The notes: generated by a model from the sequence alone, not told the origin. DNA of 64,000 nt from Trichomonas vaginalis G3 (GCF_026262505.1 NC_067207.1:16894082-16958081), one strand, 5' to 3'. Shown: positions 35,717 through 47,561, counted from the stretch's first letter. Made by a program: numbers and translations.

Positions 35717-37244
35717 ATGCAGAACGAACAGTTAAACGAATTTACTCCAGCAGAGCATATTCATCAGATTCGCTCATATTTCGATATCATAGACAATGCA
35801 GTTCAAATTGGTGACACTAATAGAAAATATTCTGACGCAAAGATTCCATCACAACCTGGAACTGCTAAAGATAACACATGGGTAACATTCAATCTCTCAC
35901 CTCCTGGTGAAAATATGTTGGACCTTTACAATACATTCATTACGTATAAAATGGAAGGTCAATTTATTGTAGATAAAGAAATTGGTTCAGGTTCCAATAA
36001 AACAAACCCACCAGGATTTTGGATTGGTTTCGATGACGCTTTCTATGCAGTTGCTGGATATCAAATCCTTGCAAATGGTCGTATCGTATATTCTCAAGAC
36101 AACGCAAGAGAAGAAGCATATATAACTTCAAACTCACAAACTACCGAACAAATAAAGAAAGTAGATGTTTTCTCAAAGACTCGACATGAAGATGTATGGA
36201 GTCATTCGGGAACATGCAGAACAGGACAAATTGTTAGTGGTCCAATTACAGCAGGAAAATCATTTGATTTTAAGCTTCGTTTAAGAATTCCTGTTAGAAG
36301 ATTCCTTCCATTAGAAGCTATTCGATTTATTCCAGCTTTTGCAGGAAACATTCAGCTTAAAGTAAAGTTCAGTAGCGACGCCTTACAATGCACATCTATA
36401 TCTGTAAATGATATCATTGCTTTCAATCCAACTCTTAAAGTTGCATTTGCTTCAGATTCAAATCCACCGACAAATAAATTTGTTCCATGGAATGAACCAT
36501 TCACTATGATAACGAAGGCAGTAGAAGCTAGTGGAACAGTTACTATTACAACTGTAACCCAGCAACTATTTCGAACAAAGATGGATTTTAATGAATGTTT
36601 CATTCATCCAAAGTCATTCTCTTTAGACCCTAACATTTATACAGAACTTTGTAGAACATTATACAAACGAGGCTTTATGTTTTCCTGTTAAAGTTATGGA
36701 TTGGATTCCTATGGACGGTTCATTCTCAAAGAATACAGATAGTTCAAGTGCAACATTTACAGCAGCTTATACGCCTATTAATGTTAAAAGTATTTGGGCA
36801 CTATTTAGAAAGAAAGACAACTATTATGTTAATTTTGAGAACCCTAAGTTTAAATATCTTCAGCTTTCCATGGGAGCTTATGGAAATATGCCTGCAGAAC
36901 CTGAAAAATCATATGGACCTGTATTTTATGAAATGGTTGCGAACGCCTGCAATACAAACAATGATATGATAGGATTTAATGAAGATGTTATGAGGTCATT
37001 GGTGGATGATGGTAGTGTGGAACATAAATGGGATAGCTATGACAACACACATTTCTTATGTGGTTTTCCAACAGAAGTGGACTTTTGCTTCCAGCAAGGT
37101 CAAACATCTACTGCTCCAATAACATACAAATTGTCTGTTAAAGGACCTATTGAACTAGCAACTGAAAATGTACCAAAGCCACTTATTGGATTTATGAGGG
37201 ATTGTTGCTTTGCCATTCAGGTGCGTGCTAATGGCATCCCATAA
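35717..37244 (+). pseudogene. MCP: Major capsid protein, double jelly-roll (element B)
   Basis: About 505 residues of coding capacity. It is homologous to the element A capsid protein at 3671-5275, sharing the FKLRLRIPVRRF-PLEAIRFIPAFAGNI segment (near 36265-36360) and the general strand order. The N terminus (TWVTFNLSPPGENMLDLYNT) and the GFWIGFDDAFYAVAGYQI segment fit the first jelly-roll. The C-terminal part (CAFAIQ-like strand near 37200, seen as CCFAIQVRANGIP) closes the second. It would build the icosahedral shell. It looks broken, about one break. The flanking genes form the structural block of the element. Confidence 0.8.
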
Positions 37245-37321
37245 TAAGATTAGATGACTATAACTTAGCTACGGACGACAGTGAGGAATAAAGGATGAAC
37301 GTTTATTTTTAAAGCTTATAA

Positions 37322-37780
37322 ATGAGTTCTTCATCAAGCTCTCGTGAACCTTCACCATCTATGAAACAAACTTTACCAAACGATTATGGAGCACCTATTG
37401 AATATTTCTTACGAGCTGCACAATGGCAAAGAGCAGTCTCACCAAGGTTAGGTGTTCCACCAGCTCCTGTCAAAAATAGCATTTGGTCAAGTCCTTATAT
37501 AAGATATGGTCTCCCACTAGGTTTGCTAGCTACAGCAGGAGCAGTTATGATGTTGAAAAGAAATAAAGCAAATGTTGTAAATAATACTGAAGTAGCTGAA
37601 GTTAAACAAACTCCAACACCTTCGCCAAAACCAACGCCTTCACAAGCAAAACCTTCAATGACTCCTGAACCTATGGAAGTACAAACTCCTGTTCAAAAGT
37701 CAACTCCTAAACCGACTCCAACATTTAAACCAGAACCTACTCCTCAAATAAATCGTAAAACTCCTGCGTTTCCTTACTGA
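37322..37780 (+). CDS. Single-pass membrane protein with Pro-rich tail (element B)
   Basis: A 152-residue protein. Residues 1-55 are Ser- and Pro-rich. Residues about 59-78 (YIRYGLPLGLLATAGAVMML) form one transmembrane helix followed by KRNK. The rest is a Pro/Thr/Lys-rich spacer (TPTPSPKPTPSQAKPSMTPE and similar). The layout suggests a type II or tail-exposed membrane protein of the virion or of the infected cell. The leader ends TTATAAATG. No family is recognised. Confidence 0.6.
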   Translation: MSSSSSSREPSPSMKQTLPNDYGAPIEYFLRAAQWQRAVSPRLGVPPAPVKNSIWSSPYIRYGLPLGLLATAGAVMMLKRNKANVVNNTEVAEVKQTPTPSPKPTPSQAKPSMTPEPMEVQTPVQKSTPKPTPTFKPEPTPQINRKTPAFPY

Positions 37781-37828
37781 AAAAATAACGTTATTTTTAT
37801 TTAATATTAAAATTTTTATTTGATTGAA

Positions 37829-38035
37829 ATGACGACTAAAGTCACTGAAGCAATGAAACAAAAGTTTTTGGTAGAATACATTAAATCAGGAACTATTCCA
37901 GAAGGTTTTTACATTCATACTATGAAGGATGGTAGAGTTCAGTTTAGAAAGATAAAGCAACCATTAGATAAAGAAGGTATATTAAGGAAGATTAAACTTC
38001 ATGAGGACAACATTGCTGAACTTAGAAGAAGTTAG
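37829..38035 (+). CDS. Small KDGR-domain protein, paralogue of 35255 N terminus (element B)
   Basis: A 68-residue protein, MTTKVTEAMKQKFLVEYIKS.... It has GFYIHTMKDGRVQFRKIKQP followed by a helical charged tail. The short domain matches the N-terminal half of the protein at 35255-35689. It is the last gene before the right inverted repeat and ends only 13 bp from it. The function is unknown. Confidence 0.55.
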   Translation: MTTKVTEAMKQKFLVEYIKSGTIPEGFYIHTMKDGRVQFRKIKQPLDKEGILRKIKLHEDNIAELRRS

Positions 38036-38080
38036 AAGAGTTGGAGAAAGGAAGAGAGTTATAAAGCAATGAATTCAACA

Positions 38081-38130
38081 GGGTAGAAATGAGGGTAGAA
38101 ATGAGGGTAGAAATGAGGTTAGATCTAACC
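38081..38130. promoter_or_regulatory. Palindrome site 5: GGTTAGATCTAACC with GGGTAGAAATGA repeats, reversed
   Basis: Mirror image of site 1, as expected in the inverted repeat. It lies 92 bp upstream of the small inverted-repeat gene. Confidence 0.85.
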
Positions 38131-38221
38131 TTCTACCCTAAATTTAAATGGATGTTTTCATACGTGTGGAGTGGTGATATCATTAATTTTTAAGTTTATT
38201 TTTTATTTTATTTTTATATAA

Positions 38222-38542
38222 ATGACGAAAACTATTGAGATAACAAACTACAACGGTCATGAGTTCAAGAACTTGTTCTTCGTTCCTCGTGAAAATACAT
38301 TCTATCAGATACGAGGGAGAAAGGGTAAAGTTAGTTTGAGCGTTTATGAAGGAATGAAGAATGGAAAGTTTATACAAGCATACGATACAAACGGTAAGCG
38401 TGTTTCATTAGCTTTGTCAAAACTTACAGGTATAAACTATGACAGTGATTTTGACCTATATGAAGAAGAAAGTGAGTCAGAAGATTATGAGCTGTTATAT
38501 GAAGCACAGCAATGGGAGGAGTTGCAATACTTTTGTAAGTGA
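38222..38542 (+). CDS. Inverted-repeat gene, right copy: HNH C-terminal-domain-like protein (element B)
   Basis: A 106-residue protein, MTKTIEITNYNGHEFKNLFF.... Residues 5-75 align with the C-terminal domain of the NUMOD4-HNH endonuclease of element A: IEIT(N/D)Y, H-x-F, (N/D)-(T/S)-FY, RG/TG, AYDTNGKRVSLALSKL against ARDTDGKYVRLFLNKF. No nuclease core is present, so this looks like the DNA-binding module alone, followed by an acidic tail (DLYEEESESEDYELLYEAQQ). Being in the inverted repeat, each element has two copies, kept identical by copying. It may bind the element ends or palindrome sites. Confidence 0.75.
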   Translation: MTKTIEITNYNGHEFKNLFFVPRENTFYQIRGRKGKVSLSVYEGMKNGKFIQAYDTNGKRVSLALSKLTGINYDSDFDLYEEESESEDYELLYEAQQWEELQYFCK

Positions 38543-38690
38543 GAACGTTATTTTTTTACAGTAGTGAAGTCGTTTGTGAAAACGTTAGTGAGGTGAAGTG
38601 GTTGGCGGCTTTATAAATATTTAAGGTTAAGTTGGTGTTTGTGTTTGTGTTGTAAAATATACGTTAACGGTTTTGTAAAGTGTCAAATTC

Positions 38691-38739
38691 ACATATCATG
38701 GGTAAGGAGGCTCGCAGTGCCTCCGTACACATGATATGT
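38691..38739. other. Terminal hairpin of element B (right)
   Basis: Mirror of 13553-13601: two 10-bp stem sections, one mismatch, 7-base loop, ending 9 bp from the element end. Confidence 0.85.
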
Positions 38740-38748
38740 ATACTAACT

Positions 38749-41700
38749 ACAATCTCTTTTTTCCCTTTATTGCTGCAATATGAAGTGGAGTTCTATTTAA
38801 AGAATCAAATTGGTTGATATTTGCCCCATGTGATAAAAGCAATTCAACAATCTCTTTTTTCCCTTTATTGCTGCAATATGAAGGGGAGTTCTATTTAAAG
38901 AATCAAATTGGTTGATATTTGCCCCATGTGATAAAAGCAATTCAACAATCTCTTTTTTCCCTTTATTGCTGCAATATGAAGGGGAGTACTTTTAGAAGAA
39001 TCAAATTGGTTGATATTTGCCCCATGTGATAAAAGCAATTCGGCGATCTCCTTTTTTCCCTTTATTGCTGCAATATGAAGGGGAGTTCTATTTAAAGAAT
39101 CAAATTGGTTGATATTTGCCCCATGTGATAAAAGCAATTCAGCGATCTCCTTTTTTCCCTTTATTGCTGCATTATGAAGTGGAGTTCTATTTAAAGAATC
39201 AAATGCGTTGACATTTGCCCTATGTGATAAAAGCAATTCAGCGATCTCCTTTTTTCCCTTTATTGCTGCAATATGAAGGGGAGTTCTATTTAAAGAATCA
39301 AATTGGTTGATATTTGCCCCATGTGATAAAAGCAATTCAGCGATCTCCTTTTTTCCCTTTATTGCTGCAATATGAAGGGGAGTTCTATTTAAAGAATCAA
39401 ATTGGTTGATATTTGCCCCATGTGATAAAAGCAATTCGGCGATCTCCTTTTTTCCCTTTATTGCTGCATTATGAAGTGGAGTTCTATTTAAAGAATCAAA
39501 TGCGTTGACATTTGCCCTATGTGATAAAAGCAATTCAGCGATCTCCTTTTTTCCCTTTATTGCTGCAATATGAAGTGGAGTTCTATTTAAAGAATCAAAT
39601 GCGTTGACATTTGCCCTATGTGATAAAAGCAATTCAGCGATCTCCTTTTTTCCCTTTATTGCTGCAATATGAAGGGGAGTTCTATTTAAAGAATCAAATT
39701 GGTTGATATTTGCCCCATGTGATAAAAGCAATTCAGCGATCTCCTTTTTTCCCTTTATTGCTGCAATATGAAGGGGAGTTCTATTTAAAGAATCAAATGC
39801 GTTGACATTTGCCCTATGTGATAAAAGCAATTCAGCGATCTCCTTTTTTCCCTTTATTGCTGCAATATGAAGTGGAGTTCTATTTAAAGAATCAAATGCG
39901 TTGACATTTGCCCTATGTGATAAAAGCAATTCAGCGATCTCTTTTTTCCCTTTATTGCTGCAATATGAAGGGGAGTTCTATTTAAAGAATCAAATTGGTT
40001 GATATTTGCCCCATGTGATAAAAGCAATTCAACAATCTCTTTTTTCCCTTTATTGCTGCAATATGAAGGGGAGTACTTTTAGAAGGATCAAATTGGTTGA
40101 TATTTGCCCCATGTGATAAAAGCAATTCAACAATCTCTTTTTTTCCCTTTATTGCTGCATTATGAAGTGGAGTTCTATTTAAAGAATCAAATTGGTTGAT
40201 ATTTGCCCCATGTGATAAAAGCAATTCAACAATCTCTTTTTTCCCTTTATTGCTGCAATATGAAGGGGAGTTCTATTTAAAGAATCAAATTGGTTGATAT
40301 TTGCCCTATGTGATAAAAGCAATTCAGCGATCTCTTTTTTCCCTTTATTGCTGCAATATGAAGAGGAGTTCTATTTAAAGAATCAAATTGGTTGATATTT
40401 GCCCCATGTGATAAAAGCAATTCAACAATCTCTTTTTTCCCTTTATTGCTGCAATATGAAGGGGAGTTCTATTTAAAGAATCAAATTGGTTGATATTTGC
40501 CCCATGTGATAAAAGCAATTCGGCGATCTCCTTTTTTCCCTTTATTGCTGCAATATGAAGTGGAGTTCTATTTAAAGAATCAAATGCGTTGACATTTGCC
40601 CTATGTGATAAAAGCAATTCAGCGATCTCCTTTTTTCCCTTTATTGCTGCATTATGAAGTGGAGTTCTATTTAAAGAATCAAATGCGTTGACATTTGCCC
40701 TATGTGATAAAAGCAATTCAGCGATCTCCTTTTTTCCCTTTATTGCTGCAATATGAAGTGGAGTTCTATTTAAAGAATCAAATGCGTTGACATTTGCCCT
40801 ATGTGATAAAAGCAATTCAGCGATCTCTTTTTTTCCCTTTATTGCTGCAATATGAAGGGGAGTTCTATTTAAAGAATCAAATTGGTTGATATTTGCCCCA
40901 TGTGATAAAAGCAATTCAGCGATCTCCTTTTTTCCCTTTATTGCTGCAATATGAAGTGGAGTTCTATTTAAAGAATCAAATTGGTTGATATTTGCCCCAT
41001 GTGATAAAAGCAATTCAACAATCTCTTTTTTCCCTTTATTGCTGCAATATGAAGGGGAGTTCTATTTAAAGAATCAAATTGGTTGATATTTGCCCCATGT
41101 GATAAAAGCAATTCAACAATCTCTTTTTTCCCTTTATTGCTGCAATATGAAGGGGAGTTCTATTTAAAGAATCAAATTGGTTGATATTTGCCCCATGTGA
41201 TAAAAGCAATTCAACAATCTCTTTTTTCCCTTTATTGCTGCAATATGAAGGGGAGTTCTATTTAAAGAATCAAATTGGTTGATATTTGCCCCATGTGATA
41301 AAAGCAATTCAACAATCTCTTTTTTCCCTTTATTGCTGCAATATGAAGGGGAGTACTTTTAGAAGAATCAAATTGGTTGATATTTGCCCCATGTGATAAA
41401 AGCAATTCGTCGATCTCCTTTTTTCCCTTTATTGCTGCATTATGAAGTGGAGTTCTATTTAAAGAATCAAATGCGTTGACATTTGCCCCATGTGATAAAA
41501 GCAATTCAGCGATCTCCTTTTTTCCCTTTATTGCTGCATTATGAAGGGGAGTTCTATTTAAAGAATCAAATTGGTTGATATTTGCCCCATGTGATAAAAG
41601 CAATTCGGCGATCTCCTTTTTTCCCTTTATTGCTGCAATATGAAGGGGAGTTCTATTTAAAGAATCAAATTGGTTGATATTTGCCCCATGTGATAAAAGC

Positions 41701-42748
41701 AATTCAACAATCTCTTTCCCTTTTCCCTTAATTGCTGCTTGAGAGTTCTATTTAAAGAATCATTTGATTATGCATGTGACGCATCAACTCTTCCATCTCT
41801 TTTTTCCCTTTATTGCTGCAATATGAAGGGGAGTTCTATTTAAAGAATCAAATTGGTTGATATTTGCCCTATGTGATAAAAGCAATTCAGCGATCTCTTT
41901 TTTCCCTTTATTGCTGCAATATGAAGGGGAGTACTTTTAGAAGAATCAAATTGGTTGATATTTGCCCCATGTGATAAAAGCAATTCGGCGATCTCCTTTT
42001 TTCCCTTTATTGCTGCAATATGAAGGGGAGTTCTATTTAAAGAATCAAATTGGTTGATATTTGCCCCATGTGATAAAAGCAATTCAGCGATCTCCTTTTT
42101 TCCCTTTATTGCTGCAATATGAAGTGGAGTTCTATTTAAAGAATCAAATGCGTTGACATTTGCCCTATGTGATAAAAGCAATTCGGCGATCTCCTTTTTT
42201 CCCTTTATTGCTGCATTATGAAGTGGAGTTCTATTTAAAGAATCAAATGCGTTGACATTTGCCCTATGTGATAAAAGCAATTCAACAATCTCTTTTTTCC
42301 CTTTATTGCTGCAATATGAAGGGGAGTACTTTTAGAAGAATCAAATTGGTTGATATTTGCCCCATGTGATAAAAGCAATTCGGCGATCTCCTTTTTTCCC
42401 TTTATTGCTGCATTATGAAGTGGAGTTCTATTTAAAGAATCAAATGCGTTGACATTTGCCCTATGTGATAAAAGCAATTCAACAATCTCTTTTTTCCCTT
42501 TATTGCTGCAATATGAAGGGGAGTTCTATTTAAAGAATCAAATTGGTTGATATTTGCCCCATGTGATAAAAGCAATTCGGCGATCTCCTTTTTTCCCTTT
42601 ATTGCTGCATTATGAAGTGGAGTTCTATTTAAAGAATCAAATGCGTTGACATTTGCCCTATGTGATAAAAGCAATTCAGCGATCTCCTTTTTTCCCTTTA
42701 TTGCTGCAATATGAAGGGGAGTTCTATTTAAAGAATCAAATTGGTTGA
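38749..42748 (-). repeat. Ankyrin repeat array, segment 1 (coding, minus strand)
   Basis: About 40 units of 99 or 98 bp. Each encodes one 33-residue ankyrin repeat: [33 protein letters not shown]. Two other variants are ANVNAF...LHNAA...LLLSHR and FDSSKSTPLHIAA. This segment keeps the longest open runs (38895-39929, 344 residues; 40375-41013, 212 residues). Frame changes occur mainly at 98-bp units (GATCTCTTTTTTCCC in place of GATCTCCTTTTTTCCC). One scrambled unit lies at about 41703-41805. Ankyrin repeats mediate protein binding. The array belongs to the gene starting at 62671. Confidence 0.9.
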
Positions 42749-42750
42749 TA

Positions 42751-44052
42751 TAGGGTGTCCAAAGGTGTGTTTAGCACAAACCTGAATACTGCGAATAGAA
42801 ATAAACAAGTTACATATATATAAAGTTTATTTAAATATAATCACCATTGGATTCAATCACGCGTTCGCAGCGATCGATCCAGGCTTGAAAGATACGCTTT
42901 AAATCATCATGAGAAAATTGCTCAAATTGCTCTCTTACAAAATTTTCAAGATCATCTGGACTCGCGAATTCGCGTCCTTCAGCTCTCTTTTTTAGCGTGC
43001 CGAATAAATAAAAGTCAGAGGGTGCAATATCAGGTGAATAAATTGGGTTTGGAACAACTTTGACATTGTTTTCCACCAAGTAATTCATTACCTTATGACT
43101 TTTGTGAACTCTTGAATTATCAAAATGAATTGCAAACTTTTTTTTTGTTGTTTGGATTTCTCAAACTCATCAGAATTGATAATTTGAGTAAGAACATTGT
43201 CAATTAGATACTGAGCATTCATCGTATTAGGTTTTTGAAGAATATCAATTGCGATGATGCCATTCACGCCCCAAAAAACCGACAACATCATCATTGGTGT
43301 GTCAATTTTTTTCTTCGGGAATGTTTGCGGATTTTCATCCTTCGGGATCCAAATGATTTTGGCTTCTGTTGCATATTGAAACCAAGACTCGTCCCCTGTT
43401 ACTAAAAGCGAAACTTCTTGGATTGATACGCACCCAATATAGAGAGGAGCTCTTTCGAAGATTGGACTCTATATTTTTTTTGAACTGAATTAAGGTTGTG
43501 CGGAACCCAACGTGTATACGCTAGTTTGTAGTTCAAATAATTGTGCAGATATAAACTGACTGTTGTACGTGGTATCTTTGTCATCTCCTCTATCCTTCTG
43601 AGTGATGCTCTTGGGTCTTCATCTAGCGCTTGAAGAATTGCTTTGATTTTTCTTTGATCCGGCGATTTTTTGTCAATTTTTATGATGGGCGCCTTTTTGT
43701 TCATGAAGTGATACATCCTAACATGATACGTTACAGTGGAATAGCTAGGAGAATCCATACCGAAGCATTTTACCAATGTCTCGTAGATTTTTTTACAGTC
43801 TTTGCATTTTTTTGCAAGAGCGAGGATGTTTTCTTTATGATTCATTAAAAAAATGAAAAAAATCCCGCCAAAATTTCCCGCGAAACCGCCTCTTGTCTCA
43901 AAATTCATTTTATATCCCGGCATGGCGCCAAAATACAACTTACTCATCATATACATATATTCATATTTTTTATTATATATTTATAATCAGCATATATCTC
44001 CTTTAATAGTCTCATATAGAGCGCTGTGCTAAACGCACCGTTGGACACCCTA
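42751..44052 (-). mobile_element. Mariner transposon copy 1 (probably Tvmar1), 1302 bp
   Basis: The ends TAGGGTGTCCAAAGGTGTGT and its inverted partner (CACCGTTGGACACCCTA) are flanked by the TA duplication (42749-42750, 44053-44054) within an ankyrin unit at TTGATA|TTTGCC. Transposase coding runs on the minus strand from the ATG at 43845 (MNHKENILALAKKCKDCKKI) to 42831. The first catalytic Asp is in VTGDESW (near 43390). The C-terminal part keeps D...34 residues...D in APSDFYLFG, i.e. DD34D. A base change in a T run near 43140 and further disruption near 43300-43420 split the frame, so this copy is probably inactive. Confidence 0.9.
42831..43845 (-). pseudogene. Mariner transposase, copy 1 (disrupted)
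   Basis: About 338 codons from ATG 43845. The N-terminal paired helix-turn-helix region (IYETLVKCFGMDSPSYSTVT, then DPRASLRRIEEMTKIPRTTV) binds the inverted repeats. The catalytic region has VTGDESW and the C-terminal YSPDIAPSDFYLFGTLKKR block. Compared with copy 2, the stretch near 43133-43155 has a T run where copy 2 reads CTTTTGTTTTTG, shifting the frame just before the second catalytic Asp. The frame is also lost between about 43295 and 43401. Sequencing error in homopolymers cannot be excluded. Confidence 0.85.
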
Positions 44053-44054
44053 TA

Positions 44055-47000
44055 TTTGCCCCATGTGATAAAAGCAATTCAGCGATCTCCTTTTTTCCCT
44101 TTATTGCTGCAATATGAAGGGGAGTTCTATTTAAAGAATCAAATTGGTTGATATTTGCCCCATGTGATAAAAGCAATTCAGCGATCTCCTTTTTTCCCTT
44201 TATTGCTGCATATGAAGGGAGTTCTATTTAAAGAATCAAATTGGTTGATATTTGCCCCATGTGATAAAAGCAATTCACGATCTCTTTTTTCCCTTTATTG
44301 CTGCAATATGAAGGGGAGTTCTTTTAAAGATCAAATTGGTTGATATTTGCCCCATGTGATAAAAGCAATTCGGCGATCTCTTTTTTCCCTTTATTGCTGC
44401 AATATGAAGGGGAGTTCTATTTAAAGAATCAAATGCGTTGACATTTGCCCTATGTGATAAAAGCAATTCAACAATCTCTTTTTTCCCTTTATTGCTGCAA
44501 TATGAAGGGAGTTCTATTTAAAGAATCAAATTGGTTGATATTTGCCCCATGTGATAAAAGCAATTCAACAATCTCTTTTTTCCCTTTATTGCTGCAATAT
44601 GAAGGGAGTTCTATTTAAAGAATCAAATGGTTGATATTTGCCCATGTGATAAAAGCAATTCAACAATCTCTTTTTTCCCTTTATTGCTGCAATATGAAGG
44701 GAGTTCTATTTAAAGAATCAAATTGGTTGATATTTGCCCCATGTGATAAAAGCAATTCAACAATCTCTTTTTTCCCTTTATTGCTGCAATATGAAGGGGA
44801 GTTCTATTTAAAGAATCAAATTGGTTGATATTTGCCCATGTGATAAAAGCAATTCAACAATCTCTTTTTTCCCTTTATTGCTGCAATATGAAGGGGAGTT
44901 CTATTTAAAGAATCAAATGGTTGATATTTGCCCCATGTGATAAAAGCAATTCAACAATCTCTTTTTTCCCTTTATTGCTGCAATATGAAGGGAGTTCTAT
45001 TTAAAGAATCAAATTGGTTGATATTTGCCCATGTGATAAAAGCAATTCAACAATCTCTTTTTTCCCTTTATTGCTGCAATATGAAGGGAGTTCTATTTAA
45101 AGAATCAAATTGGTTGATATTTGCCCCATGTGATAAAAGCAATTCAACAATCTCTTTTTTCCCTTTATTGCTGCAATATGAAGGGGAGTTCTATTTAAAG
45201 AATCAAATTGGTTGATATTTGCCCCATGTGATAAAAGCAATTCAACAATCTCTTTTTTCCCTTTATTGCTGCAATATGAAGGGAGTTCTATTTAAAGAAT
45301 CAAATTGGTTGATATTTGCCCATGTGATAAAAGCAATTCACGATCTCCTTTTTTCCCTTTATTGCTGCAATATGAAGTGGAGTTCTATTTAAAGAATCAA
45401 ATTGGTTGATATTTGCCCCATGTGATAAAAGCAATTCAGCGATCTCCTTTTTTCCCTTTATTGCTGCAATATGAAGGGGAGTTCTATTTAAAGAATCAAA
45501 TTGGTTGATATTTGCCCCATGTGATAAAAGCAATTCAGCGATCTCCTTTTTTCCCTTTATTGCTGCAATATGAAGGGAGTTCTATTTAAAGAATCAAATT
45601 GGTTGATATTTGCCCCATGTGATAAAAGCAATTCACAATCTCTTTTTTCCCTTTATTGCTGCAATATGAAGGGAGTTCTATTTAAAGAATCAAATTGGTT
45701 GATATTTGCCCCATGTGATAAAAGCAATTCAACAATCTCTTTTTTCCCTTTATTGCTGCAATATGAAGGGGAGTTCTATTTAAAGAATCAAATTGGTTGA
45801 TATTTGCCCCATGTGATAAAAGCAATTCAACAATCTCTTTTTTCCCTTTATTGCTGCAATATGAAGGGGAGTTCTATTTAAAGAATCAAATTGGTTGATA
45901 TTTGCCCATGTGATAAAAGCAATTCAACAATCTCTTTTTTCCCTTTATTGCTGCAATATGAAGGGAGTTCTATTTAAAGAATCAAATTGGTTGATATTTG
46001 CCCCATGTGATAAAAGCAATTCAACAATCTCTTTTTTCCCTTTATTGCTGCAATATGAAGGGAGTTCTATTTAAAGAATCAAATTGGTTGATATTTGCCC
46101 CATGTGATAAAAGCAATTCAACAATCTCTTTTTTCCCTTTATTGCTGCAATATGAAGGGGAGTTCTATTTAAAGAATCAAATTGGTTGATATTTGCCCCA
46201 TGTGATAAAAGCAATTCACGATCTCCTTTTTTCCCTTTATTGCTGCAATATGAAGGGGAGTTCTATTTAAAGAATCAAATGCGTTGACATTTGCCCCATG
46301 TGATAAAAGCAATTCAGCGATCTCCTTTTTTCCCTTTATTGCTGCAATATGAAGGGAGTTCTATTTAAAGAATCAAATTGGTTGATATTTGCCCCATGTG
46401 ATAAAAGCAATTCAGCGATCTCTTTTTTTCCCTTTATTGCTGCATTATGAAGTGGAGTTCTATTTAAAGAATCAAATTGGTTGATATTTGCCCCATGTGA
46501 TAAAAGCAATTCACAATCTTTTTTTCCCTTTATTGCTGCAATATGAAGGGAGTTCTATTTAAAGAATCAAATTGGTTGATATTTGCCCCATGTGATAAAA
46601 GCAATTCAACAATCTCCTTTTTTTCCCTTTATTGCTGCAATATGAAGGGAGTTCTATTTAAAGAATCAAATTGGTTGATATTTGCCCCATGTGATAAAAG
46701 CAATTCAACAATCTCTTTTTTCCCTTTATTGCTGCAATATGAAGGGGAGTTCTATTTAAAGAATCAAATTGGTTGATATTTGCCCCATGTGATAAAAGCA
46801 ATTCAACAATCTCTTTTTTCCCTTATTGCTGCAATATGAAGGGAGTTCTATTTAAAGAATCAAATTGGTTGATATTTGCCCCATGTGATAAAAGCAATTC
46901 AACAATCTCTTTTTTCCCTTTATTGCTGCATATGAAGGGAGTTCTATTTAAAGAATCAATTTGGTTGATATTTGCCCCATGTGATAAAAGCAATTCAACA

Positions 47001-47559
47001 ATCTCTTTTTTTCCCTTTATTGCTGCATTATGAAGTGGAGTTCTATTAAAGAATCAAATTGGTTGATATTTGCCCCATGTGATAAAAGCAATTCAACAAT
47101 CTCTTTTTTCCCTTTATTGCTGCAATATGAAGGGGAGTTCTATTTAAAGAATCAAATTGGTTGATATTTGCCCCATGTGATAAAAGCAATTCAACAATCT
47201 CCTTTTTTCCCTTTATTGCTGCAATATGAAGGGGAGTTCTATTTTAAAGAATCAAATTGGTTGATATTTGCCCATGTGATAAAAGCAATTCACGATCTCC
47301 TTTTTTTCCTTTATTGCTGCAATATGAAGGGGAGTTCTATTTAAAGAATCAAATTGGTTGATATTTGCCCCATGTGATAAAAGCAATTCGGCGATCTCCT
47401 TTTTTCCCTTTATTGCTGCATTATGAAGTGGAGTTCTATTTAAAGAATCAAATGCGTTGACATTTGCCCTATGTGATAAAAGCAATTCAGCGATCTCCTT
47501 TTTTCCCTTTATTGCTGCAATATGAAGGGGAGTTCTATTTAAAGAATCAAATTGGTTGA
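44055..47559 (-). repeat. Ankyrin repeat array, segment 2 (between the two mariners)
   Basis: About 35 units of the same ankyrin repeat. Many units lack single bases in short homopolymers (GAAGGGAG for GAAGGGGAG, GCCCATG for GCCCCATG, TTCACGATC for TTCAGCGATC). Open runs are therefore short. Plus-strand frames (CDKSNS...LLLQYEG type) are mirror images of the repeat and not genes. Confidence 0.85.
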
Positions 47560-47561
47560 TA

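Larger units (their letters stand above)
13544..38748. mobile_element. Maverick/Polinton element B, full length, in ankyrin gene
   Basis: Both ends are exact. The element starts AGTTAGTATACATATCATG at 13544, ends with its complement at 38748, and is flanked by ACAAT (13539-13543 and 38749-38753). A 5-bp target duplication fits Mavericks (5-6 bp). Inverted repeats are 701 bp each once the MULE-like insertion in the left one is removed. The length is 25.2 kb, about 22.0 kb without that insertion. It carries the Polinton core set: retroviral-type integrase, protein-primed PolB, FtsK/HerA-type ATPase, and major and minor capsid proteins. I did not find an adenain-type protease. It looks young, since its inverted repeats are nearly identical. 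It is broken, with about half a dozen breaks besides the transposon insertion. Confidence 0.95.
38048..38748 (-). repeat. Right terminal inverted repeat of element B (701 bp)
   Basis: Continuous 701-bp copy of the left repeat (13544-14054 plus 17276-17465) in reverse. It carries palindrome site 5 (38117-38130), the complete small gene 38222-38542 and the terminal hairpin 38691-38739. Because it is uninterrupted, it shows the empty site of the MULE-like insertion. Confidence 0.95.
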
